Positions 24,600 to 33,347 of a stretch of DNA of 64,000 bases are shown here, piece after piece. Source of the DNA: Gilvimarinus xylanilyticus (GTDB taxonomy: Bacteria; Pseudomonadota; Gammaproteobacteria; Pseudomonadales; Cellvibrionaceae); assembly GCF_024195295.1 (NCBI RefSeq), contig NZ_JAMFTH010000003.1:131501-195500 (forward strand), read 5' to 3'. The translations under genes and the position numbers were made by a program. Below the pieces are notes generated by a model. That model saw only the letters and a program-made list of their open reading frames with translations. It did no database searches and was not told where the DNA came from. The stretch's first letter is position 1, and each line of letters opens with the position of its first letter.

Positions 24600-26078
24600 A
24601 TGAAGAATCAACACCATAAAAATATGACTTCGTTACAACTTCTCATCGCTGCTACCGCATTAGTTAGTACAGCCAGCTTTGCAGCCACCCTTCCGGTTTA
24701 TAACTCAGTAGAGCTCCAAAATGCGCTAAAGAGCGCAAGCCCTGGCGATGAAATTGTGGTTCACGCGGGCTCATATACGGGCAACAGAAGTACAAGCGGT
24801 GAAGGCCGAGCTCATTTTTTCAGTGACAAAAGCGGGACTGTCAATTCCCCGATTGTTTTGCGTAGCGCTTCAGCCTCAAGTAAACAGGTACTAAGGGGCG
24901 ATAATGTTGATACAGGGTATGTTCTTTTGCTCGAAGGGGATTACTGGGAAGTTAAAGACCTTAAATTTACCGGTGCACAAAAGGGGATCATGCTCGAAGG
25001 GGCGAATCACAACTTAATCGATAATGTAGAAGTTTATAACGTAGGCCAGGAAGCCGTGCACTTTCGCGACAGCAGCTCTTACAACAAGCTGACTAATTGC
25101 TATATTCACGACACAGGCAAGCGCGAGGGTAAAGAAGGCACCGGTGAAGGGGTGTATGTCGGCACTAATAACGGCCATCAAGAATCGCCACCCGACAATA
25201 GCGATTACAATACCATCGGTGGCTGCACTATCGGCCCCTGGGTTACTGCCGAGGCTTTTGATGTTAAAGCGGGCACTACCGGGACAGTCATAGAGTACAA
25301 CCATGTAGATGCCCGGGGTATTGTAGGCACATCTGCGTCACCACAGGCTGACAGCTTTGTGGACTTGAAAGGCACCGATGCTCTTGTACGCAATAACGTT
25401 ATGGATTACATGGGTGATAACAATATCACTCATGCAATTTACAGTTACCGCGAGCACACCAGCTCAAATATCTACGATAATGAATTTAACCTTCCTTTTT
25501 CAGCGGGAACCTTCCGGGCGCAAGAGCCTACTATGCACATTTCAAACAATCAGCGTTTGGATGGAGGCACAACACTAGTATGGAAAGAATATCAAATCAG
25601 AAATATTGATTATTCTTTGGATCAATCTATTGAGCAGCCCAATAATGGACCTTATTCCTGTTTTGATGAATTAAACGGATCATGTGGAGGAAGCCCAAGC
25701 AGTTCGAGCAGCAGCTCTTCCAGCTCTCAGGCATCATCGTCTTCCGACTCAAGTAGCTCCAGCAGTTCTAGCAGCTCCAATAGCACGTCAAGTAGCGCTA
25801 ACAGTTGCGATCAAGTTGCGATGGACGAGAGAACTGAAGTTGAGCTTGGCGCTGCCAGCTGTGTTTCCTTCCCCGAAAACCTGCAAGGCAGAACTCTGCA
25901 GGTATGGGATAGCGATGCAAACAGTCAATGTGATTTCCGAGGCAACATTCAGGACCAGTCGGGCTCGGGACAACTTGATGTTACCGGGAACTACGCTTCG
26001 TCCAATAGCTTCTCCGGTAATACGCTTTTCATAACACCCAATAATGGATGTCAGTTTCTTAAGGTTAGAGTCTATTGA
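24600..26078 (+). CDS. Secreted parallel beta-helix protein with poly-Ser linker, probable polysaccharide-active enzyme
   Basis: The ATG at 24600 follows GGAGG at 24590-24594. The product of 492 residues has a signal peptide (cleavage near SFAA). A right-handed beta-helix covers about 35-350, with repeated G/N-ladder turns (KDLKFTGAQKGIMLEGANHNLIDNVEVYNV), typical of PL1/PL9/PL6-like lyases or epimerases. A serine linker of about 35 residues and a C-terminal domain of about 85 residues with three or four cysteines (NSCDQ, AASCVSF, SQCDF, NGCQF) follow. Poly-Ser linkers are common in Cellvibrionaceae CAZymes and suggest the C-terminal module binds glycans. A candidate uronate operator lies upstream. 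The precise substrate is unknown. Confidence 0.8.
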   Translation: MKNQHHKNMTSLQLLIAATALVSTASFAATLPVYNSVELQNALKSASPGDEIVVHAGSYTGNRSTSGEGRAHFFSDKSGTVNSPIVLRSASASSKQVLRGDNVDTGYVLLLEGDYWEVKDLKFTGAQKGIMLEGANHNLIDNVEVYNVGQEAVHFRDSSSYNKLTNCYIHDTGKREGKEGTGEGVYVGTNNGHQESPPDNSDYNTIGGCTIGPWVTAEAFDVKAGTTGTVIEYNHVDARGIVGTSASPQADSFVDLKGTDALVRNNVMDYMGDNNITHAIYSYREHTSSNIYDNEFNLPFSAGTFRAQEPTMHISNNQRLDGGTTLVWKEYQIRNIDYSLDQSIEQPNNGPYSCFDELNGSCGGSPSSSSSSSSSSQASSSSDSSSSSSSSSSNSTSSSANSCDQVAMDERTEVELGAASCVSFPENLQGRTLQVWDSDANSQCDFRGNIQDQSGSGQLDVTGNYASSNSFSGNTLFITPNNGCQFLKVRVY

Positions 26079-26233
26079 TTAGGTAATCTCTCTTTCGAAA
26101 TCCGTGTAACCTCAACGAGCATAATGGCTTGCGACCAGGCCTTTATGCTCAAATCGATTTTGGTTTACAGCTCAGGCCCCTCCAATCCACATTCAATCGC
26201 CGGAAAATATTGTTTGCACTAGATTTACGGTTT

Positions 26234-26740
26234 TTCGAGCGACCTATTCGCCTATGAAACGTCCTCGCAGATCATCCACCGGCGGGTGGATACCACCCCA
26301 GATTCTTGACAAACTGCATTGATCGGAAGCGTCCCGGTATGTTGCCCACCGCAGGGTAACATCAGTGCTGGGCCCGCGCTCAAAGGCGAGAGATGCATTC
26401 TTTGGTGCTTCAAACGCACCCATACCGCCCGGGAAGTACTCACTTCCGGTTATCGCGGTTAACACCACAGCCGCCGCACGGGAAAAAGTAGAGTAATCCG
26501 ACATATAGCCGTCAAAGGGCGAAATGACAAAAATGGCCGTTGGTAAGACCACCAGTTTTCCACCAAAATCCATCCAACCTCTGCAATATCGATTTGCGGC
26601 GATTCAATATAGTCTGGATCGCGCCCGCTATAGAGCTTAACTTTACCGCTATTCTATGGCTGATTTTCCGCAAGCGGATCCCACTCCATGAGCTTATATT
26701 TTGAGGAAAGCAGTTCAGAATATGGCTGCTGGATATATCA
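26234..26740 (-). pseudogene. Remnant of a vanadium-dependent haloperoxidase-like (PAP2 superfamily) gene
   Basis: The minus strand encodes, in one frame, DYSTFSRAAAVVLTAITGSE, YFPGGMG and RWATYRDASDQCSLSRIWGG with IHPPVDD, the conserved C-terminal half of vanadium-dependent haloperoxidase-like proteins (H-S-T-F-S-R-A and GGIHxxxDD motifs). Upstream, in another frame, EWDPLAENQP, KVKLYSGRDPDY and ILVENWWSYQRP give earlier parts of the same family. Frameshifts and a stop separate the pieces and no start is visible. Confidence 0.6.
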
Positions 26741-26752
26741 CACAATCTGTTT

Positions 26753-27672
26753 TTGTGGGGAAGTTGCGCCTATTTTATAGACGGGCCTCTTCTGTACCTT
26801 TTTGTCAGATCGTTGCTCTACAAAGACTTTAAGCTGCGGCGTGTACACCTGCTTCACGCCCTGCCGGTCGCACTTTATTTCTTTCACATGCTGATATCGT
26901 TTTACCTGCAAAGTTACGAACGCCGTGAGATGCTGGTTGAAACACAGCATATCGCGTACTCAGCGACCTATTTGTACTTTGATGCTGCGAGGCGCTTCAT
27001 TCGCGCTATTTACGCACTGCTGTGTCTCAAGCTGGCTTAAACTTATGGAGAACAGCTTAAAAACGTGTTTGCCAATCTGAATAAGCGCGATCTCGCCTGG
27101 CTAAAAGTTATGCTGTTGGGCTTTTTCCTGGGACGCGGTCTTGCTAACACTTAAGCTATACGGTTATGCCACCGATAATGTCAACCTGGACCTATTCAAT
27201 ATCGTGGGTTTATCAGGATACTATTTAACGTTTTTTATGCTGAACTTGCTGATTCGGTTAAAATTCACGCTCTTTGCCTCAGTGGCCGCAATCGACGAAA
27301 CGATCCACCAACCACTAAACCCGTAAAGTCTTCCAGTTGAAAATAAGGCTTATCACGAAGAGATCAAAGAAAACATGCTTCGGACGAAAATTTATACCCA
27401 ACCGGACATTACTATTGATCAATTGGCAACCACGTTAAATCTCTCGACTAATCGACTGTCTCAAATCCTAAAGGAGGACTTTCACGTCAATTTTTACGAA
27501 TTTATTAATAGTTACCGTATAGAAGATGCAAAACAGCAATTAAGGGCTCCTGCCGGCGCCAACAAGACCATTATGTAAACCTATTACGAAGCTCGTTTTA
27601 ATAGTAAACTGGTTTTTAATACCTTTTAAAGGTAAAGAAGGCTGTACACCAAGCCAGTACCGAAACCAATAG
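26753..27672 (+). pseudogene. Broken AraC-family regulator with membrane-embedded N-terminal part
   Basis: Three open pieces in order form one gene. The first (26753-27040) encodes membrane helices starting FIDGPLLYLFVRSLLYKDFK. The second (27141-27326) encodes two more helices. The third (27375-27578) encodes an AraC helix-turn-helix, ITIDQLATTLNLSTNRLSQI. After an internal stop the C-terminal words ARFNSKLVFNTF and GCTPSQYRNQ complete the second helix-turn-helix. A frameshift lies between 27040 and 27141 and stops at 27324 and 27577 interrupt it, so it is not functional. Confidence 0.7.
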
Positions 27673-27968
27673 AAGAAAATTTCATCAACTTAATAGCCTG
27701 AACAACCGCTACGCTCCCCCTGTAGCTACCCCCTTGTTCCGTCCTTGATGTGAAACCATCCCTAAGCCAATCCTGCCGCAGCTCCATATGCCTTCAATTG
27801 ACAGCGCATCATCGGACAAGATCAAACGTTTCTTTCGCGCTATTTTACGGCCGGAGAGCATCTAAACTTAGCAGAACAGCCATCTGGACTTACCAGTTGA
27901 CAGCATTACCAATAACAAGAACAATGGGAAGTGCAAAACTAATTGAACCAAACCAATAATAAACAGAG
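27673..27968. other. Promoter region of the large poly-Ser lipoprotein gene
   Basis: No gene is credible here. The right part holds the operator-like element and -35 box described separately; the left part is probably debris of the broken regulator. Confidence 0.5.
27885..27902 (+). promoter_or_regulatory. Operator-like TGGACTTACCA joined to a -35 box
   Basis: TGGACTTACCA is followed directly by GTTGACA. The same operator/-35 arrangement occurs at 48995-49012 and 52501-52518. It lies 84 bases before the lipoprotein start. Confidence 0.5.
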
Positions 27969-27978
27969 GTGCCCCCTA

Positions 27979-30900
27979 TGACGCCACGCAAACTATCAAC
28001 CTTAATATGTTTTTCCGGCCTGCTTACCGCCTGTGGAGGTAGCGACCTGGGCCACGACACACCAACGCCGGGCTCTGACCCGGTATCCAGCAGCTCTTCC
28101 AGCTTGGATATTAGTTCCAGCAGCTCATCGAGTAGCGAAATATCCAGCAGTTCGTCCAGTAGCGGCAGTACCGTTACCCCCGAGAACCCATCAGTGCGTC
28201 AGGGTTTCTTTATCGACAGTGTGGTGGCCAATTTGCGTTACCAGACCGAATCCGGTGTTGGCTACACCACAGCGGATGGCCAATTTAATTATCTGGCAGG
28301 TGAAATGGTGACTTTTTCGATTGGAGACCTAACCTTCCCGTCCGTTAAAGCTCAACCCACGATAACGCCCCTAACCCTGGCTGGCACCGATGACCCCAAT
28401 AATACAATCGTTATCAATATTGTTCGCTTGCTGTTGTCACTCGATCAGGACAGCAATCCGGATAACGGCATTACCATTGATGAGCTTGCCCACGGCGCGG
28501 CCACGGCGGCGCTCGACTTTTCATTAGACCCCAGCGCCTTTGCGGAATCTTCTGCGGTACTCAATTTACTGAGCGCCTCGGGCTCCAGCAGTATGACGCT
28601 CGTTCCTGAAAGTGAGGCTTTCAGCCACTTCCAAAATACATTGGATACTCAGGTGAATCACTCGGTGGTAGCCTCGGCGGACGGACCGGGTGAAACTTAT
28701 GAATTGTTTGACGAGGTCTTCGGCGGCAACGCCGTGGAGAGCCCCGTATGTGACCCGGCAACGGACTCTTTTGGACCGCGCATTACCGAGGTGATGGACG
28801 AGACGCTGGAAGAATACGTATTTGCTTTCCACTTATTACGAGATGTGGACGGAGATCGCTGTATTGATTCAATCACCGACCGTCAGCGTATCGAGGTGAA
28901 AACCTATTCTGCCTCGCCCGCCGATCGCGTCGCCACTGAAGGGGAAATTCATACCTACCGCTGGAAATTTAAACTCGACGATGGGTTCCAGGCGTCATCA
29001 TCGTTTACCCATATCTTTCAGATTAAAGCGGCGGGCGGTGACGACAGCATGCCCATCTTAACCCTTACTCCTCGCGCAGGTTCGCAAGATCAACTTCAGG
29101 TTTTGCACGCCGGCAGTACCGAGCTTGGCGCTACCGAAGTCGCCACGGCCGACTTGTCGGAATTTAGAGGACAATGGATTGAAGCCTTTGTTCGAACCAA
29201 GAATACTGATAATGGTAGCCTGGAAATTCGTTTAAGCACACTCAGCGACAACAACACCTTAATTGACTGGAGCGACAATAACATCGACATGTGGCGGGAA
29301 GGCGCCAGCCTTAATCGCCCCAAATGGGGACTTTATCGAGGCCTAAACAACAGCGATATGTTGCGCGATGAAACCATTTTTTTTAACGATTTCTGTATTG
29401 CCGAAAGCACCAATATCTGTGCTTCAGACGTAAGCGATGACAACCACGGCGGAGGCAATGGAGACGGTGATGATGGTGACAGCGAAACACCTATCAAAGA
29501 TGGCTTTGGTTTTGAAGCAGAGGCTGTAGGGCAAGCTCCCGTTGAATTTGATATTGAAGGCGACATTATCGTGTCCGCCGAGCAGGCGCGCGAAGGTATG
29601 CAGTCGGCGAAGTTCAGCCACGCCTCAGAGGGGCAGGTACGGATGCGCCACAATTTTGGTGCACAGCCCACAGGCTCACTTAAAACGTCCATCCTGATTC
29701 CGGAGAATGTTGGTGTCGACAGCTTAATCACGGTGTATGCCGAGACGTATAACTCAGCCAATCGCGCAATTGACCTGCTGTTTAAACCAGACGGTACACT
29801 GCGTCGCAGAGAAGGCGGCAGCCAGATTGATTTGCAAGCCTATAATTTTAATGAGTGGCTAGATATAGAGTTACAGTGGCAAGATTTGGCGCAAAGTAAT
29901 GAATACACACTCGTTATCAACAACCGTGTTGTCGGAACCTTTACCGCGACCACTCCGGGTCTGACGCCTGAGAGAGTTGAGTTTAAATTTGGCGGTAACA
30001 GCAGCGCCATCAGCAATGAATCTATTTATGTAGATGCCGTTACCATCTCTGACACCGTCACCGGCAACCAGGGAAGTAGCTCCTCGATTTCCAGTGCCGC
30101 CTCCAGTAGCAGCGAAAGCAGCCAGTCCTCAAGCACAGTAATCAGCAGCTCTTCAAGTTCGCTAAACACTAGCAGCTCCAGCTCAGAAGCATCAAGCAGC
30201 TCCAGTTCTGTGACATCCATCAGCTCAAGCTCGGTCGCATCCAGTAGCTCAAGCAGCTCTGTCAACAGCACTGGTTTTGCCGTGGGCCAGGTAAACAATC
30301 CCGATTTTGGTTTCGAAACCGATGCTTTTGATGCGCCACCAGCCGACTTTGATAGCGAGGGCTCCATCGCGGTGGCAAACGACGTTGCCCGCGAAGGTAC
30401 TCAGGTAGTGAAACTTACCCACCCTGTAGAAGGGCAGGTAAGAATGCGCCGTGAATTCGGATCAAATGACAGCGGTACGATTAAAGCTTCGCTTTTTTTC
30501 TCTCCCGAAACCGATCAGGATTCTCTTGTTACGCTTTATGCCGAAGAGTACAACTCAGCCAATCGCGCTATCGACATTATCTTCAAAAGTGATGGCAGTG
30601 TTAGACGCCGAGAAGGTAGCGAGCAAGTAGATATCATGAACTATGATCTGGGCGGCTGGATTGACCTGGAGATTCAGTGGGATAACTTATCCACTAGCAA
30701 CGAGTACGCACTCGTGATCAATGGCATCAACGTGGGCACTTACGCCGCTGCAACATCTGGTTTAACACCAGAGCGAGTGGAATTTAAATACGGCGGCAAC
30801 AGCAGTGCCGTAACCACAGAGCCTTTGTACCTGGACGCTATTTCAATGCCCAAACCCGAAGCCGGCGGTGGCGACCCCGAAGAAGGCAACACCTACTCTT

Positions 30901-31457
30901 TTGAGGAAGATACTCTCGGTCAGGCACCAGCTGATTTAGAAAACGATGCCGACACTCCAAGCCATGTACAAGTCAGCAGCGATCTTGCCAAAGACGGTAC
31001 TCAATCCGTTAAGCTGTCCCATCCGGATGAAGGTCAGGTAAGGCTGCGCGCCAATTGGGGTGCTAAAGACACAGGCTCTGTCAGTGCAGCGGTGTACATT
31101 CCAGCCGCAAACACGGCTGATGTGTTGATGACGGTGTACGCCACAACATATAACTCCGCCAATCGCAGCATGGATATTATTCTCAAACCAGATGGTGATT
31201 TAAAACGCCGCACGCAGAGCGGTCAAGAAGATACCACAAGTTACAACTTTGATGCGTGGAACACCATTAAACTGAGCTGGACAGAAATTACCACCAGCAA
31301 TGAATACACACTGTGGGTAAACGGGGTTAATCAAGGCACCTTCCCCGTTGCCACACCAAACCTTACCCCCGAGCGTGTCGAGTTCAAGTTTGGCGGAAAC
31401 GCCTCTGACACCTCTCCGGAAAGTGTATATCTGGACAGCGTTGTATCCTTCGAGTAA
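27979..31457 (+). CDS. Large poly-Ser lipoprotein with jelly-roll lyase-like domain and three repeated C-terminal domains
   Basis: The protein of about 1160 residues has a lipoprotein signal with LLTAC (Cys about 19) and two Ser-rich linkers (about 38-66 and 700-765). Residues 75-260 form an unknown domain. Residues about 270-490 look like a concanavalin-type polysaccharide-lyase domain (HTYRWKFKLDDGFQ; FTHIFQIKA; GQWIEAFVRTKN). Three tandem domains of about 175 residues follow (about 515-690, 780-950, 965-1162). They share EGQVRMR, YNSANRAIDI, RREG and LTPERVEFKFGGNSS and are likely binding or jelly-roll modules. The start could be the ATG at 27979 (MTPRK); the annotation depends little on this. 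Substrate is inferred from the neighbouring uronan locus only. Confidence 0.8.
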
Positions 31458-31499
31458 GCGTATAGCACTTCCAAGGTTGAAGAATACACAACTTCCTAT

Positions 31500-31526
31500 G
31501 CCCCCTCTCTATGAGGGGGCTTTTTT
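31500..31526 (+). terminator. Rho-independent terminator
   Basis: GCCCCCTC TCTAT GAGGGGGC followed by TTTTTT, 42 bases after the large lipoprotein stop codon. Confidence 0.92.
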
Positions 31527-31972
31527 ATCTGTAACTTCCCCCAACTTGCACCCCATCGCTTATATCTCGGCAATAAATCTACCGATACAATATTGCGCAC
31601 AGGGAAAGGCCAACACCGGTTCTGACGAATGCGGACCTTTCAAACCCAGCAGCTCCGCGACCACATCAAAATCGTCCCAAGCCACTCGGCGCTGATTTTT
31701 AATTGTGTCAAATCTTACGGACAACGTTCAAATCATTCTGGAACCTATTTAAAAAATTCAGACTACCAAGGAATTTTAACACTAATTTAATGCCCCTTCA
31801 GGAATCCTGTTTTGTTACCATATAGGCGACTTGACTGAGTTTGGTTATTGTAAATAAGCGAACGGCAACCACGGTGGGAACATCTCTTATTTCAAAGCTG
31901 GGACTCAGTCCTTCGGCTGGCGGCTAAACAACCCGCCTCTCTGGTTCATCTGCATGGATTCAGGTGAGGGAA
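31527..31972. other. Intergenic stretch left of the IS3 element
   Basis: No intact gene. The minus strand of 31560-31727 has an open frame of about 55 codons with protein-like composition (RRVAWDDFDVVAELLGLKG) but no recognised family. Positions 31855-31970 are GC-rich with several short complementary segments (for example GGGACTCAGTCC, TCCTTCGG, GGCGG/CCGCC) that could fold; I cannot match them to a known RNA. Confidence 0.4.
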
Positions 31973-32012
31973 GGTAATCCCCCCATTTTTAACCGAAGCT
32001 AAAAGTAGAAGG

Positions 32013-32861
32013 CTATGCGGCTAACGCCAGTTTTTGTGTTGGCGTTATGCCACCCAAGGCCATGTTCGGCCTTTCGTTGTTATAAGTCCACAACCGATTG
32101 GTAGCGTGTTGCTGAACCTCTTCGATGCAACTGAAGAGGTATTGCCCCAGCCAGTCATAGCGAACTGTGCGGTTGTAGCGTTCGAGATAAGCATTCTGCT
32201 GTGGGTTGCCGGGCTGGATACACTCCAACTTAACACCACGGTTTTCCGCCCAAGTCGCAATGGACCGCTAATGTACTCGGGACCGTTGCCACAACGTAGC
32301 TGCTTGGGCTTGCCGCGCCATTCAATGATCTGATCCAAGGCGCGTATTACCCGCGCTGCCGGTAAGGAAAAGTCCACTTCGATCGCCAAGCCTTCACGAT
32401 TAAAGTCATCAATCGCATTGAATAGCCGGTAACTTCGACCACCTTCAAGCTGGTCGTGCATAAAGTCCATTGACCAGCAGTCGTTCACAGCCTCGGGACC
32501 GATAACGCTTCCGGTTTCTCTCTCACAAGCCGCTTCTTCGGCTTGATGCGGAGATTAAGTTCCAACGCCTTGTATATCCGGTAAACACGCTTGTGGTTCC
32601 AGCCATAGCCTTTGACGTTCCTCAGGTACAGATAACAGAGCCCAAAACCCAGTTGCGCTGATTATGGGTTAACCGGATCAACCAATCGGCAATCTCGGCG
32701 TTTTCGCTGCTGAGTGTGGGCTGATAGCGGTAGCAGGTCTCACTGATACCAACGGCCACACAAGCCACACGTATACTGGCATCTTTGTGCTTAACCGCAT
32801 CCTGCGCCACCTCGTTGAGCCGAGATGGCTTTACCACTTTTTTGAAGCGCTTTCTGAACAA
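32013..32861 (-). pseudogene. IS3-family transposase orfB, frameshifted
   Basis: The catalytic subunit is spread over several frames. SIRVACVAVGISETCYRYQP leads to LTHNQRNW, then in another frame [36 protein letters not shown], then [29 protein letters not shown], then [19 protein letters not shown]. These include the DDE-region words of IS3 transposases (WSMDF with the first Asp, NGPEY in place of DNGPEF with the second Asp changed to Gly, and the Glu in AYLERYNR). At least three frameshifts near 32640, 32490 and 32250 destroy it. Confidence 0.85.
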
Positions 32862-33096
32862 TCTCGGCCTTCAGGCGCTCTTCAGTGTACATCTTCTTTA
32901 AACGCCGGCTCTCTTCCTCCAGCTCGTTGAGCCCGGCCATAATGTTAGCGTCCATTCCACCGTATTTGTTGCGCCATTTGTAGAAAGTGGCAGAGCTCAT
33001 ACCGTGCTCACGACACAACTCTGGAACCGGAGTTGCGGCGTCAGTTTGCTTAAGGATGGCCATGACCTGGCTATCTGAATACTTCGATTTGTTCAT
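32791..33096 (-). CDS. IS3-family transposase orfA
   Basis: The ATG at 33096 has GGAG eight bases upstream. The product of about 101 residues has an IS3/IS911 helix-turn-helix (YSDSQVMAILKQTDAATPVP; HGMSSATFYKWRNKYGG) and a C-terminal leucine-zipper part (LNELEEESRRLKKMY) used for multimerisation and frameshifting into orfB. It appears intact, although its partner orfB is broken. Confidence 0.88.
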   Translation of the reverse strand: MNKSKYSDSQVMAILKQTDAATPVPELCREHGMSSATFYKWRNKYGGMDANIMAGLNELEEESRRLKKMYTEERLKAEIVQKALQKSGKAISAQRGGAGCG

Positions 33097-33275
33097 GCAG
33101 AATCTCCTGCGCAAATGATACGAGAAAACTCTACTTTTGGCCCCTGTTAATTTCCGGGGGGATTACCGGGCGAGAGCAGGGTGCGGTAAGATTTTTTCGT
33201 CGTTCATTTGTAATAACCAAACCTCCAACCCAGTCGATCAATAAATCAGCGGGTACCAGCGTTTCATCCAGACAA

Positions 33276-33306
33276 CAAAAAACGGGCGACTTTTCCGTCG
33301 CCCGTT
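33276..33306 (-). terminator. Terminator of the first TonB-dependent receptor gene
   Basis: AACGGGCGAC/GTCGCCCGTT stem with a six-base loop; the minus strand continues into a T-run (A-run at 33276-33282 on the plus strand). It lies about 40 bases after the receptor stop codon. Confidence 0.88.
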
Positions 33307-33347
33307 TTCAATCAACGCAGTAGAAAAGACTCTACATAGGTGAGGTT

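Larger units (their letters stand above)
31973..33167 (-). mobile_element. Degenerate IS3-family insertion sequence
   Basis: Bounded by perfect 12-bp terminal inverted repeats GGTAATCCCCCC (31973-31984) and its complement (33156-33167). The similarity continues imperfectly inward to a shared AAAAGTAGA. It carries orfA and a frameshifted orfB on the minus strand. No target duplication is evident at the ends. The broken orfB makes the copy inactive unless helped in trans. Confidence 0.85.

Noticed and set aside
27750-27959. 69-residue plus-strand frame before the large lipoprotein
   Set aside because: It overlaps the operator and promoter region and has no start signal.
31560-31727. Possible remnant of a coding gene on the minus strand
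   Set aside because: About 55 open codons with protein-like words, but no start and no recognised family; too weak to list as a gene.
31855-31970. Possible riboswitch or structured RNA
   Set aside because: Several complementary segments are present but none of the c-di-GMP, cobalamin, glycine or 6S patterns I know fits.
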